64,000 bases of DNA from Myotis daubentonii (GCF_963259705.1 NC_081847.1:72561754-72625753); one strand, 5' to 3'; counted from the stretch's first letter, positions 24,569 to 37,199 are shown. The notes: generated by a model not told the origin, from the letters alone. Made by a program: numbers and translations.

Positions 24569-24582
24569 GGGGGGGGGGGGGG
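24569..24582. repeat. G14 homopolymer
   Basis: Fourteen G preceded by eight A. Confidence 0.95.
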
Positions 24583-24599
24583 TTAAGCAAACGAACAAT

Positions 24600-24970
24600 G
24601 TGATCCATCTTACTTTTTTAAAAAGGTCTTTCTGACATCGTTGTGGAGAATAGACCAGAGGGACAAGAGTGGCTAGAGAGACCAGTTGACAGTTATGGTT
24701 GTCAGGATGAGAAAAGAGGATGAACCAGGTCAGAGCAGTGGTGATGATGGAGCTCAGACTTGAGGGAGGATGACTAGGTGGTGGCTTTTCTATGGAGCTG
24801 GTGGTGGGTGTAAAGGAAAAGACATTGTCCAGGTGACTCCCGGGTTTCTGGGTTGGTCATTGGCGTGGATGATGGTGCCGTTCTCTGAGCCGAGGATTAC
24901 TGAGGGAGGGAAGTCCAGGAGAGGCCAGTGATGGTAAAGGTGGCTTGGGAACCAGTGGGAGAGTTAGGAG
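24600..24970 (-). repeat. L2 fragment
   Basis: 'aaaaaggtctttctgacatcgttgtggagaatagaccagagggacaagagtgg' through 'gtccaggtgactcccgggtttctgg' and 'gatgatggtgccgttctctgagcc' is reverse-strand L2. A later part of the L2 order reappears at about 26800-27010. Confidence 0.75.
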
Positions 24971-25322
24971 CCAGTTGGACAAGGACCTGATGTGTGGACC
25001 AGGTGAGCACTGGGGCCTCTGAGGCACCTTCTCCAAGGCAGTTAGGACATGTGGACTGCTTTCACGGCCTGCCTGAGGCATGGTGCACAGAGGATGCTGC
25101 TCCAGCATGGAGCACGAGGGGTATGGCAGATGGAATACTAGTAGACCGTGTAACATGGCAAATGGCTTCTGAGGTCAGTGCCAGTTCTCGTCACTCCAAT
25201 GAGCCTTCACGATCCCTGTGCATCTGACACGTGCAGCCAATTAGCCTTATAGGCTCTGAAATGCACAAGGATGAGCTCCAGGACAGTTTGGAGATCCAGC
25301 CAATATATATATAGATATATAT

Positions 25323-25637
25323 TCCTAATATGCTAAGTGTCCGACCGTTCATTCAGCTGTTCGACCAGTTGCTATGATGTGTATTGACCACCCGGGGACA
25401 GACGCTCCGACCGGTAGGTTAGCTTGCTGCTGGGGTCTGGCTGATGGGGACTGAGCAAGATGGGCCGAACACACCCTGGAGCCCTCCCTTGGTCCCTTCC
25501 TGGCCCCGATCGAGCACCGGTAGGTCCCTAGGCCTGGCCTGCGCCCTCTCGCAATCCGGGAACTCTCAGGGGATGTCAGAGCACAGGTTTTGGCCAATCC
25601 CTGCAAGTCAGGCTGAGGGGCCCCACTGGGCCTCTAG
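25323..25637 (+). mobile_element. HeliBat-type nonautonomous Helitron
   Basis: Begins TC ('tcctaatatgctaagtgtccgaccg'), contains 'tattgaccacccggggacagacgctc' and 'ctctcgcaatccgggaactctcagggga', and ends 'gcctctag' before T, the Helitron CTAG|T end. The hairpin near the 3' end is degraded. No Rep/helicase frame is present. Confidence 0.85.
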
Positions 25638-25639
25638 TT

Positions 25640-26790
25640 TTTAAAGAAATAAGAAACATCACTGGTAAGAAAAGGAAACGATTGCCAAATTTCTTCCAGG
25701 ACCCCTGTGATAGCTGTGAAGCCCGGGGTGAGAGCGCTTGAAACAATCACAGAAGGGCTTTGCTGGACCATGGAGCTGCAGCGAGCAAAACTGGCATCAT
25801 TATCATCTGGTTCTCAGATGGCAGCCTACGATGGTGTCCAATGAGGATGGGCAAGTGAAACTCTGGAGGGCTTATTGACGTGTGGCCTGGGGAGTGCATG
25901 AGTCCCTGTCCACATGGGGAGAGAGGAGAAACTGAGATTACATTTAGATGCCCTTTCTCTAAACGTCATTGATTTCACTTTGTTCCCGGCTCTCTGGGCC
26001 ACCTTTTCTGGAGCCTGAAGATGAGGAGCAGAATGCACTCCACTTTGGAGTTGGGAGATGGGCAAGGAGACTTAGCTCTGCAAGTCATACTGCTTGTCGC
26101 CAAGCCTGAAAGTGTGCTAGGACTTCATCACACCAGGTTGGAAAAGAGGAGGAGCCAGATACAAAAAGAAATGACCAGCAATAAGGAATAATGGGATAAA
26201 TATGGCTGCAGAGCTATTCCCTGTGGGGCTGTTCCACAGTGTACATATGGTGACTAAGGGGCCATGTAACTATGACTAATGGGACAGATAAGTACCACCA
26301 GTGAAACTATGCAAGGAGACAGGGTCAGTCTGGTGAGGGTGGTACAGAACTGTAATCTGATTACCTAGGCAAAGAAAAGGAAAGAAGGGTGACACCCAAA
26401 TAATTTAGGTGGCTTTGCATCCACATCTGCTCATCCTAATTGCATTGCAGGTCTCCTTTTATCAGCCCCCCGAACAACCCAGCTTAGTAAGTATTGGGTC
26501 TGGTGTTGACGGATTCTGGATTATAGTCCTTAAGCTCAAACCAAGGAAGAAGAGCAGGTGTTTCAGAAAGAATATTTTAAAGGGAGCAGGAGCAGTTGCT
26601 GGAACATGAAGAGGGAAGAGTGTTCTATTTTGGACTGTCTGCCATCTGGAGAGATGGAGACGAGACTGCTGCTGGCATGAAGGAAAGCAGAGTGTGGTCG
26701 TCATGTTCACCTCCTACCACAGGGACTATTTAAATCCGAAAAGGCTGGGGTGCTGGGGAGGCATCTGAGCAGGGGCTTGAGAATTAGGAT
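25640..26790. other. Unassigned intron stretch
   Basis: No recognised exon or repeat over about 1.1 kb. Confidence 0.5.
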
Positions 26791-26799
26791 TCACATTCA

Positions 26800-27010
26800 G
26801 GGGGTGTTTGAGTGAACGACCTCATCCAGGGAGAATGTGTATGAGAAGAGGCGAGGGACAAGACAGAGATCTGCGCCTCCCCAGGAACCACACAGGCAGA
26901 GCAGGACTGGCCAGAGAGGTAGAAGACAATCAAAGCAGAGTTCAAACATGAAAGTCAAAAGAAGAATCATTTTTTAAAAAGAAAGATGGTCAACATTGTG
27001 CAGTTTCATT
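26800..27010 (-). repeat. L2 fragment
   Basis: 'gagaatgtgtatgagaagaggcgagggacaagacag' and 'gccagagaggtagaagacaatcaaagcagag' fit a further reverse-strand part of L2. Possibly the continuation of 24600-24970. Confidence 0.45.
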
Positions 27011-28120
27011 TTCTCCAAGAACTGTGAGCAGGTCTTACCGTCAAAGAGAGACACGCAAGTTGATACAGGGCCATGGGAAAACAAAGCTGATGGTGTCGAC
27101 AAAAGTGCTTGGACATGGAGCATAGAGTCCAAGCTTGACCTACAAAGCCTGTGAAGGTAGAGGTGCAGGTAACAGAGATATTGAGGGTCAGACGACCTCG
27201 ATACTGTTGAAAACTCTCATACAGGGGTACAAAGTGGGGAGAGGCTGCAGAGACCGGAAGATGGATTCGGGGAGTAAGATGATCGAAGGGGAGGCTTCAG
27301 TAATGGAACCCTGCTATGGAATACTATGGCCGTAGGTGTGACCATGTTGGCAGTGATGGTGGATGGATGGTAATGGCTTCATGGTGAAGGTCACCAACGC
27401 CAGTGTGTCAAGGAAAACAGAGGCCAGGCTATGGATGGAAGGACAGTCTGAGTAGCTAATTCTTATGTTAATCCTCTCCCCCTGGGCAGCTGGTGACATC
27501 CTTTGCAGGAGCCACAGTGTCTCTGCAAGATGCCTTCTCCTGGGTCTCACTTTTTCCCAATGCTTTTTCTGCTGACTTTTCCTTCTCATGCTGCCCCCGG
27601 CCCTGTGACAGTTGGCATCACTGCTTTGCCTCAGATCCTGCACAGCTGACAACCGATGGCTCTCCCTCTCTGGGTCTGCAGCCGCCCACAGGTCAGACTT
27701 TGCATTCGGAACTCCATCAGTGCATTTCTATAGCCTGATCCATTGATGCTCTCCTGAGCCAGTGCATCCACGGAGGTTGGCTCTCCTGCAGAAGCCTTCT
27801 GCACCGTGCTGGCTCCCGCCAGTGGCAGCCGCTCAGAGGGATGCCTCCTCCGGGCAGCAGTGAGAGAAGTGATCCTGAAAGCCCTGGCTTTTTAGTAGGA
27901 AAAGAACAGCTTAAAGTTTAAAGTCTCCGCCACTAGGCAGAAAAAAATGGGTGCTTAACCCCCTTTCACAACACAACGCATTCTCTTCTTTTCCAGTACA
28001 TGTCTACTTGGTTGTAGGCTCACTACGCAATTTATAAAGATTATAAATGTAAAAAGGGCGTATTCATGGCCAGGGCAAGGGGCAGCAGCCCCAGTAACAC
28101 AAGCGGTAATCAAGGACAAG
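27011..28120. other. Unassigned intron stretch
   Basis: No coherent repeat or coding signal identified. Confidence 0.5.
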
Positions 28121-28124
28121 ACTT

Positions 28125-28305
28125 TAGATCTACGCTGACTAATGCTTCAACCAGAGCTACGTGGGATATTTAAATTAATTAAAACTGAATTAGATTATAA
28201 CTTCAATTCATTAGTTGTACTGTCCACATTTCACGTCCTAAGTAGCCCTGTGTGGCTAGTGGCTACCCTACTGAGCAGCATCTCCACCATAAAACAGAGG
28301 GTTCT
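28125..28305. mobile_element. MER58-like hAT
   Basis: 'tatttaaattaattaaaactgaattag', 'gtccacatttcacgtcctaagtag' and 'tgtggctagtggctaccctac' match the short hAT family. Confidence 0.7.
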
Positions 28306-28427
28306 GTTTTATTCTGCTGCTCTAGGCCCAAGGAGGGCTAGTAAAAAGAGGGCAAGGCCCAGGTTTGGTTTCAGAGAGGCCATGAATGTAGGCTTTTGAG
28401 ACACAGGTAAAAAGCCAGGGATCCTGT

Positions 28428-28638
28428 CCTGACTGGTTTGGCTCGGTGGATAGAGTGTCGGCCTATGGACTGAAGGGTCTCGGGTTCGATTGCAGTCAAG
28501 GGCATGTACCTTGGTTGCAGGCACATCCCCAGTGGGGGGTGTGCAGGAGGCAGCTGATCAATGTTTCTCTCTCATCGATGTTTCTAACTCTCTATCCCTC
28601 TCCCTTCATCTGTAAAAAATCAATAAAATATATTTTTT
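28428..28638 (+). mobile_element. VES SINE
   Basis: Full-length VES copy with a perfect 20-bp target duplication (28408-28427 and 28639-28658, beginning taaaaagccagg). Intact A/B-box-like head and A-rich tail; a recent insertion. Confidence 0.97.
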
Positions 28639-28876
28639 TAAAAAGCCAGGGATCCTGTTATGAGAAATAAGAACTATAATGGGAGCTTAGACACAGGCAT
28701 AAAAGGTAAGTCCCCACAGCCAGAGAGGGACCTATGGTTGAGCTGATGTGCTGCTGAGACACTGGCCTCCTACACTAGACTTCCCAAATTCCATTGCTGC
28801 ACCTCGCTGGGATGAAGTCTGGGAAATAGGTTACCCCGAGTTTTCACATCTCAGTGAATATCACTTGGGGAGCAAG

Positions 28877-29050
28877 GAAATATGTAGATCCCTGCTCATC
28901 CCAGGGGAAATGGGACGGGGCCTGAGAATCTGCATGTTCAAGGGCATCACAGGGTCTACAACAGCCTTTACATTCCCAGTGTTGAACAAGCTCCCAGACA
29001 ACGCCCACCCTGCTGGGCTTGAACCACAGCTTGAGCACTCCTGGGCTAGT
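28877..29050 (-). repeat. MER5-like hAT with inserted 43-bp segment
   Basis: 'gggacggggcctgagaatctgca' and 'gaacaagctcccagacaac' are MER5 reverse-strand blocks. Between them sits the segment 28936-28978, which recurs at 30214-30256. Confidence 0.6.
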
Positions 29051-29059
29051 CTGTAGGTG

Positions 29060-30140
29060 GCCTCGGGGATGGGGAGGGAGCCTGAGCAGGGAGCCAGGTA
29101 TTTTCTTCCCTGGTGCCAATGTTGACGCGTTCTCAAGGCTTGGAGAAGCGATTGTTTTGCATTTCATGGTGGAGCTGCCCCTGTTGGTTTTACAGCTTTT
29201 GAAACTCTGGTGTTTCTTTTGGTATGTGTTTCAGCAGGGAGATAATCAGTGTTAGCTCATCAGAGCCGAACTCAGATCTCTGCCACCCCCTTCCTCTATC
29301 CTTGTCCACGTGGGGGCCAAAAACACGCCCCTATGTTCTGATGGTGACGACAAGGACTGGCACCTGTAATAATCCGTGCTGTGTTGCTGCATGCTGATAG
29401 CATATCTGAATATATCACTTCTATGCAGATGTGGGGCTTAGGGAGGAGATGGGTGTTTGGTGAGCCTGAGCAGCAGGATCCGAACAGATCTGTATTCTCC
29501 TGTGGGAGGGTAGGGCAGTCTGGGAGCACCAAATCCAATTCCTACTTTCACGCTATAAGAAGTCTCATATTTCCTAAGATCAGACAAAATCTATTGAGTG
29601 CCCAAATGCCGCAGCAATATGGGCATGCCACTCAGCAGGGATGGAATCTGTAGGCATTGTCCCCCGGGCCAGTTTTGATTATGTTCTTTCTCCTTTTATT
29701 GCAGTCAGCAAATCTGAATTTGCTATTGTGGGGAGAGCAGGAAGATGAGGGGGGTGGGAATGAAGTTTTTTAACCTTCAGAAAGTTCAGAGGTGCAGTCT
29801 GAATAAGCACAAAAAACTTTCTGTGTGCCTCCGAATTCCTTGAATTTGCAGAACTGCTCAGAATCCCAAGAGAACTACCTTGCACATAGGATGCAGGGCC
29901 TGCTTTGTCGCTAAAAGGCAGAGGAGAAATGGTGAGAGAGGAGCAGAATTAGAGTAAGTGAGAAGAGGAATCAATGGGGGAAAAAAGGAGCTTGGTCCCC
30001 ATCCAGGCTAAGTTTCAGCCTATTGTTCAGTTCCTTCGCTTCAAAGCCATCTGCTCGCAGATAACGTCTCCCCTGCCAGGACACCCTGTTCCTGCTTAAT
30101 TGAAATTAGTTTCCAAGAATAGTTGTCTAAAGCAGTTTCC
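29060..30140. other. Unassigned intron stretch
   Basis: No gene or clear repeat. Confidence 0.5.
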
Positions 30141-30213
30141 AATGGTGGCAATGTTTTGAAAGTCACAATAGGAGCTGAAGCTTTGGGATGCAGATTCCAC
30201 ACATGAGCCAGAT

Positions 30214-30256
30214 GTTCAAGGGCAGCACAAGGTCTACAACAGCCTTTACATTCCCA
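30214..30256 (+). repeat. 43-bp local duplicate of 28936-28978
   Basis: 41 of 43 bases match (gttcaagggca[t/g]caca[g/a]ggt, then tctacaacagcc and onward) in direct orientation, 1.28 kb apart. Confidence 0.85.
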
Positions 30257-30862
30257 AAGCCAGGGGGCCGCTCACCGACCTCTGCAGCCCACAGACAGCT
30301 CTGAAACTGGCACCATCTCACCACCAGGGACCCGTGGTACCGCAAGTGTGACAGGAAACAATCACGCACATTCAGGTTTAGAGCGATGTGTTCCCCGGGC
30401 TTAATTATACCCCAGGTATATAAATTACAGAAACATGTTAATGCTCCCATGATTAAAATTATAGAGTGTCTAATTGAAAAAGCATAAACCGAATTGAAGA
30501 ATTCCTAATTATAGTTTGCCTTGAGGTGTTCATTTCCTCCATAACGAATGCATAATTTCTTGGAACCTGCAAAGGTGGCCCCTTGCATCAACTCATGGGC
30601 TGCAGGCAGACGGGGTAAGCTTGTCATGTTTCAGTTCAGGAAGCCGATTGGGGGCGCTTGGTTCAGTGGGAGAATCTTGGGAGGGAGCTCAGGAAGGGGG
30701 TGGCAGTGGTAAGGCCACCAAAGCAAGGTTCCCCCCAGTGGACATTGGGACAAAGGACAGATGGGGGACCCTTAGAAAACTTTTCCACCTGCCTTTCTCT
30801 TCCCTCTTCAAAGTCTCAATTTTCATCCCAGTTGGTTTGGGTAAATGCTGTGCCTGTAACAC

Positions 30863-31060
30863 AATGGTCTTCAAAGTTTGGTCGTAAACCAACAGCATTA
30901 CCTGAGAATTTGTTAGGAGTGTACATACCCACGCCCCCACACGTGGACCTGCTGCATCGGAACTCTGGGGAGGAACCTGGCAATCTGAGCTTTAGCGAGG
31001 CCTCCCAGAGGCTCTGATGAATGAAGAGGCTGACAAGCATGATTCTAAGAAGTGGGTGGT
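30863..31060 (+). repeat. MER5-like hAT
   Basis: 'aatggtcttcaaagtttggtcgtaaaccaacagcattacctgagaatttgttagg' follows the MER5A order on the plus strand. Confidence 0.75.
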
Positions 31061-31435
31061 AGACACCCATGGTCACATCCAGAGATTCAAGAGCCTGGCT
31101 TGCCCAACTCATATTATCTGTGAGAGCTATAGGCCTTGTCTGTAGGTTCTGATGGAGACTCTAGTGCATTACATCATACATTTTGTTCATCATTGTCATA
31201 GTTTTCATCGATATCTTTGTCGACAAATGGTTTTGCTAAGCCTTGTCTGGCTGGAGGCTGAGCCACTGCTAAGGATGCCTTCCGGAGAGCCCGGGCTTTG
31301 CTGATGCCAGGTCTGACTGTAAAATGAGGGAGGGGGCTCCTTCATATCAGTAATAATTGCTATTAATGGCATAGATTGTGAATATATATGCTCCTGAATC
31401 GTGATGTGAATTCTAAGTATAAAAGGCCACAGCTG

Positions 31436-31679
31436 CCCTAACCGGTTTGGCTCAGTGGATAGAGCGTCGGCCTGCGGACTGAAGGGTCCCAGGTTTGATT
31501 CCGATTCCGGTCAAGGGCATGTACCTTGGTTGCGGGCACATCCCCAGTAGGGGGCGTGCAGGAGGCAGCTGGTCGATGTTTCTCTCTCATCGATGTTTCT
31601 AACTCTCTATCCCTCTCCCTTCCTCTCTGTAAAAAATCAATAAAATATATTTTAAAAATATAAAAATAAATAAATAAAT
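31436..31679 (+). mobile_element. VES SINE
   Basis: Full-length copy with a perfect 15-bp target duplication (aaaaggccacagctg) at 31421-31435 and 31680-31694. Includes a small internal duplication in the head ('gattccgattccgg'). Confidence 0.97.
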
Positions 31680-31870
31680 AAAAGGCCACAGCTGAAAAAA
31701 ACCAACAACAAAACAACTCCCCTGGCATAGTGACCCAAGCATCTGTGAGCCATCCACAGAGACTCTGGGGGCGAGAGGAAGTTGCCCTAAGACACACTAT
31801 AGCTGCATCTCCTCTGCTCAGATACCTTGTCTTTCTCAGGTTTCTGTTTCCTAATCTGAACACATCAGAG

Positions 31871-31872
<2 letters not shown>

Positions 31873-31922
<50 letters not shown>
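31873..31922. repeat. (TG)25 microsatellite
   Basis: Uninterrupted TG dinucleotides over 50 bp. Confidence 0.98.
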
Positions 31923-31923
<1 letters not shown>

Positions 31924-31929
31924 TAGGTT

Positions 31930-32165
31930 ATAGCCAATTCATAGCCGTCTGAATGATAAACTTATGGTCTTGGTTCATAGCATTCCATCAGGTTTTTGCA
32001 TAATTCTTAACCATTCCCGTATGGTTGAAAATTTAGGTCATTTCCAGTTATTTGTTGTTATGAATAACCCAGCAATAAACATATTTATTCATGTTTTTCT
32101 TTTGGTACTATATCTTGAAATAGGAAAAATCCCCAGGAGTGGAATTACTGAAATGAATAAAATGG
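31930..32165 (-). repeat. Old L1 fragment
   Basis: 'gttgaaaatttaggtcatttccagttatttgttgttatgaataacccagcaataaacatatt' and 'ccccaggagtggaattactg' are reverse-strand L1 landmarks. Confidence 0.7.
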
Positions 32166-32245
32166 AACTAAAACGTATTGAGTGCCTACTTTTATATGCC
32201 AGGCGCTGACAGCCAATTCATATATATTAACCTTTTTCATTCTTT
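32166..32245 (-). repeat. MIR fragment
   Basis: 'cgtattgagtgcctacttttatatgccaggcgctgacagccaattca' is reverse-strand MIR. Confidence 0.6.
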
Positions 32246-32639
32246 AATTAAAAAATCTCAAAGTAACCAGGGCACATAGTTGGGAAATCAAATAGTGAAA
32301 TCATTCCTTGCTTCACCTTTTTCAACTCCCCAGTCCTGTGGCCCAGGGGCAACTGCATTGAAATTCTTTGCCGTTTCTCCTGGGAATTGGCAATGTCACT
32401 ACATAATGTGCTATTTTAAAGTTATTGATTACAGACATTATCTATTTACATCCTGCTATTACAGATGAGACGTTGGCTGTTTTAAATCATCCAATGCCTT
32501 CCTTCCAGCTTCCCGGTGTAGTTATGCCACTATTTTTAGTGAAATAAATACAGAGTGGCTAATTTTGTAATTCTATAAAAGCAGGTCACTTCAGTGCCAA
32601 CTGGGATACTATTTTTGTTATAGTATTCTATAATTAACT

Positions 32640-32878
32640 TAAAGCTTACTATGTACTAGACACTATTTTAAGTCCTTTACATATGTTAACTCCATTAATT
32701 CTCAAAACCCTGTAAGGAAAGAACAAGTCTCATCCGTGTTTTAAGATGGGGAAACCGAAGAACTGAAAGGTTAAGTAACTTACCTAAGTTCATGCAGCTT
32801 GTAGTTGCTGATCTGGGATTTGAACATAGCAGTCTGGCTCCACAATCTGAACTGTTAACCATTATGGTGTCTACCTTT
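32640..32878 (-). repeat. MIR SINE, nearly full length
   Basis: 'cactattttaagtcctttacatatgttaactcc', 'ggggaaaccgaagaactgaaaggttaagtaacttacctaag' and 'gatttgaacatagcagtctggctcc' run in reverse-strand MIR order. Confidence 0.85.
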
Positions 32879-32999
32879 GATAGTGTGGTGCTTTTTTTAA
32901 TTCATCATAGAATTTACAATTATTATATTTTATTCAGGCAATGTTTATTATACTATTCATACATTTTTTTCACCCACAGAACTCTCATTTCAGTTTAAC

Positions 33000-34030
33000 T
33001 GTTAAATACTTTCTCTTTTATTTTTCATTTTCTTTCTCTTCTTTTGGTCTTTCCATCCTCTTTTCTAGACAAATACCAATCCTTGTCTAGCATTTGTTTA
33101 AAATTTTAGCAATCATACATTTTCCCTTTAAAAACCATTTACTGTTCTGTAAATGTTTCCTCTTTTCCTCATAGCATCACTCTTGTGTATAGAGGCAATA
33201 ATTTCTCTAACTTTTCTGAGGATACTATTTTGACTAGGGGGGGTGTGGGAAGGAGGGAAGAAGAGAGATTTTTTTCTGACTCTTGTATTATCTCTATTTT
33301 CTCTGGAGTCACTTTTTCACATTTGAATTGACTACTCTCTTTCATGTTGCAGTGTTTCTCCCCTAACCCAGGGAGCCTCAGGAGTCAATATTTAAAAGTC
33401 AGGTGTCGTGAAAGGAGTATGGAGGTACTCCAACTCTTCGAAGATGAAACCTCCTGTCTCCTGCCTGGGCGGTAGCGGATAGACACATAGAATCCCAGGT
33501 TCAAGAGTTTGATTTTTTTCATGTACAGATTTTTGATCAGCACCCCTATTTTCAGCCTCACATTTCACTTACACACTCTCCAAACTTCATCCATCCAGGA
33601 TCCGAGTCTTAAGCGAGATCCATTGGGCAAGTCAACTCCCCTTGTTCGCATCACTTTACCACTTAGTTTTCTTTATCTTGCTAGACCAGATTCCTCTCCT
33701 CTGACCACATTTAGTCTTCCAGAATTTTTTTGAAACTCCTCTTCTACAAATGGCCCTTTACATCTTCTCTTTTTTTCTTATGGATTTTTTATGCCTTTTT
33801 AAATCTTTTACTGTCATTTTAGTGGCGTCTCAGCCGAGACAGGAGATAAATGGAGTGCATTGAATCTTCCACTTTTAACTGGATGTTCACTTACATTATT
33901 GTCTAAGCCAGTTCTCACAATAATCATTTATGGAGACAATATTATTGTCTTCAAATTTTCAAATGTTATTTAAATATTTAAAAGGAGGTCCCACAGCTAG
34001 TAAAGTTTCAGAGCCCAAAATTCTAGTTTA
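33000..34030. other. AT-rich intron stretch, unassigned
   Basis: Probably old repeat debris; no family or exon identified with confidence. Confidence 0.45.
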
Positions 34031-34039
34031 ATGCAGATT

Positions 34040-34597
34040 TTATTTATTTTTTTCACAATAGTTTTTTTTATTGGTTTTTCAAAAAGTGTTTAATATTTTA
34101 AGGCTTCAGCTTATAAACAAAAAGATACCTTGATTTTTTTTGTCGTGAAAATGTTCATTTTCTTCCAAACTAGTTTCTGGACTGGGGGATTTTATAGTCA
34201 AATCCAGCTCCTGACATACAACTTCTATCTGAACTATAGCATAGTTTGCACCTATGTTAACACTATAGAATCTATGCTCTTTGTGTTTCTATGTCATAAA
34301 GGTGTTTATGGACCTTGAAAGCCATTGCAAATTATTTCCCCAATTTGATGCATCAATTTGTCTTATCTGGAATTATACAATCCCACCAGCTTCATCATAG
34401 CTTCCCGGAGAGGGCCTGTTATCATTTACGTTTACTTCGATAACCTAATGGATTTTAAATGGAAGCACATTATCATTTTGATTTGCATTTCTTGGCTTAC
34501 TGGCAGGGCAGAATTTTTCCATGTATTTTTATACTATTGAAGTCTCTTTAAGTTGTCTTTTCCCACTTTTTAAGCATCCTTTTCCCATTTACCAATG
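34040..34597 (-). repeat. Old L1 fragment
   Basis: 'attatcattttgatttgcatttcttggcttactggcagggcagaatttttccatgtat' is a reverse-strand L1 3' landmark. Confidence 0.55.
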
Positions 34598-34812
34598 GCA
34601 GCGGTTCTGAACCAGAATTCATTCCTCCTCCAGGGGCACTGTCTAGAGATAGTTTGGGTTGTTACAACTTAGAAATGGGGGCTGCTGCTGCTGGCATTGA
34701 GCCAGTGAGTAGAGGTCCGGGATCCTCTAGGCACCCTACAATGTATAGGACGGACCCATCACCAAGGTTATCCAGCCAAATGCCAATAGTACCAAGATTG
34801 AGAAGCCCTAAC
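34598..34812 (+). mobile_element. MER20 hAT
   Basis: 'cagcggttctgaaccagaattc', 'ctagagatagtttgggttgttacaactt', 'cctacaatgtataggacggac' and 'gccaatagtaccaagattgagaagccct' follow MER20 end to end. Confidence 0.85.
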
Positions 34813-34828
34813 TTTATCTTCATAGCCA

Positions 34829-34861
34829 TTTATTTATTTATTTATTTGTTTGTTTATTTAT
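34829..34861. repeat. (TTTA)n simple repeat
   Basis: TTTA/TTTG tetranucleotides. Confidence 0.95.
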
Positions 34862-34872
34862 ACATGATTAGG

Positions 34873-36241
34873 TCAAAGATTCTTAATCTTTTTAGTCACA
34901 AGACCCCATTACATTATTAACAAATAATGAAGATCCCTAAGAGCTTCTATTGTTCATTTGGGTTTTGTCATCAATATTTATAGTATTAGACATTAAAGCT
35001 ACATTTAGAAAATATTATAATTCATTTAATAATAACTACATTACACATTAATATAAATAACATTAATGTTTTTCAAAACAATAAAATTAGGGAGAAGAGG
35101 TACATTGTTTCACTGCTTTGCAAATATGTTCAATGTTTGGCTTAATAGAAGACAATTGGATTTTCATATCTGTTTGAAACTTAATCTGTTGTCATGATTT
35201 GATTTGGTTGAAATATGTGAAGGATGTCCAGATTCACACAGGTATGTAATTAGGAAAAAAAGGAGTATTTAATAGCCTTTCAGTGTAACTGTAGATACTC
35301 TTCTTTGATGTTGCACCAAAACTCAGAGTGGCAGTTTCCTAAACTTGAGTTGCAAGGAAACCATATTAGTGAACTTTTCACATTGTTACATTAAAATATA
35401 TCAGTGTTATTGCCCTTTGAATAGATATTGTATCCTTGATTTTTATCCTGACATGCATTCCTCATTTGAAAAAAAAATCATTGAATTATAAAAATCTTCC
35501 AAATGCTGACACATTTTATGATATAACATCAAAATATCACATTTGCTAACTTCACCACCAATCTCATCCGTTAAGTTTTAAGTATTGGGAACCTGTCAAA
35601 TTTACAGTGACAGATAAGTTTCTCAAATTCTAATTTTCCCTTGAAAGCTCAATTATGAACAAATACTCGGTTTCCTTACAGTGACATGTAAATTTCATTT
35701 ACTTTAGAGGAAATGTTTACCAAATATCCAAAGTGAAAAACCACAAAGTATCCATCATTCTTGCAAAAAAGGAAAAATGGTCCTTCATCAAAAATGTGAT
35801 GAGTTTAGCTTGCAACTCAAACAATCACAGGGATATTTTTCCTTAAGAAACCATAGTACTTCACTCAGTGAGCAGGAGGCATGATATATGCATACTTCCC
35901 ATTGTGTCACATGCATATTAAAAAACGTGTACGCAAGGCTTGAAATTAACACTTTTTACCGCCTCATCAGGGATATCTTAGGGAAGAGTGGCATTCTTGT
36001 TTTTTATAGCAAGTTGTTATATGCTGGTGAAGAATACGGCACAATGACAAATGGTTGGGTGCCACTACCTTGAATTATGCTGACCAGTTGTACCCCTATT
36101 ATTGCATTTGCAAGTATCAACACAGTGAAAAAAGGCAAAGACAGTCTTAGCATACTATTAACATCATTATGATGTTGCAGGATTACTGAAAGGGTCTTGG
36201 GGACTTCCAGAGGTACATGGGCCACCTTAAGAACTGCTAGA
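34873..36241. mobile_element. 1.4-kb hAT-type DNA transposon relic
   Basis: Starts 'aaagattcttaatctttttagtcacaagacccc' and ends 'cttaagaactgctag', terminal repeats of the hAT 'cagtggttcttaa' type. The AT-rich interior has no intact frame. A second piece of the same family lies at 47690-47945 ('agcccattacatgttagcatcaataaaata'). Confidence 0.7.
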
Positions 36242-36249
36242 CTAGATAG

Positions 36250-37190
36250 CGATAGGGTGCCCAAAGGTCTCTGCTTCATATCACAAATTCAGGACAAGCC
36301 TTCCACAGGCGGATCCCTGAAACCTGGTGTTTATAGAAATATCTTGGTGAGCTTGTTCAAAGTTCTTATTTCCAAGCCCACATTCAGAGAGTCGCAGGGG
36401 CTCGAATTCACAGCTGATTCGGTGTCAGATGGAGACCTGGCTCCTTCAATTCCTTCACCTCCCAGCATTCCTACAAATAACCTCATCTTGGGCTACTTGT
36501 TCCCACAGGAGAAATATTTTAATTAGTGTTATAATTCTTCTGTAGCATTTATTTGACCTATCTGGCACTGTTATGCCAGTTATTATGGTTAATTTAATGG
36601 TTCATTAATAATCATTCCTTTTACCTTTTTAGAGTTAGAAGGGCTTTTTGGGGATAATTGATTTTAGATGGTCTGACAGAAAAGTACGCGAGGATTTTCA
36701 CCCGGACACTTTCCTTTCCTTTCCTTAAGCAAATGCCTTTGTCGTGTGTAGAGACATGCAAGGCCACCCTGTTGATTACTCTAAAAACAGTCAGTCTCTG
36801 TAGCATCTTCCCCTGTGAAAGCATCACGATGGGTTTTAATTGTGAACTTTGGAGCCTGAATCCCCACTGAAGCTAACCTTGTTCAACTTTCTCTCTTTTC
36901 GTTGCTCCTCTCACAATATAAGGTGACTTTAGAAAACAACAATGACATTTCCACCAAGAATGTGGCAGGAGGGCAAAAAGGGGTTGCTTCCCAGGACATC
37001 TGAGGAAGGCACCAGTATTGGGGGGCCTGGGTGAGGACAACAGACTGGATTGCCACTGAGGAACATAAAATGCTCCAAATGTTTATTAAAACACAAAAAA
37101 GCAAAACAAAAAAAGGAAAATGCTCACTTCCCTAAAGTGTTCTATTTCACTTTATTGCTTTTCAAAATTTACGGCATAAGTGAATGAACC
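36250..37190. other. Unassigned intron stretch
   Basis: No gene or repeat recognised with confidence. Confidence 0.45.
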
Positions 37191-37199
37191 TGAGGTGGT

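Noticed and set aside
31873..31922. CRISPR-like array
   Set aside because: This and other short periodic tracts are dinucleotide microsatellites in animal DNA; there are no spacers.
34873..36241. Endogenous retrovirus
   Set aside because: No LTR, gag, pol or env resemblance; the termini are hAT-type inverted repeats.
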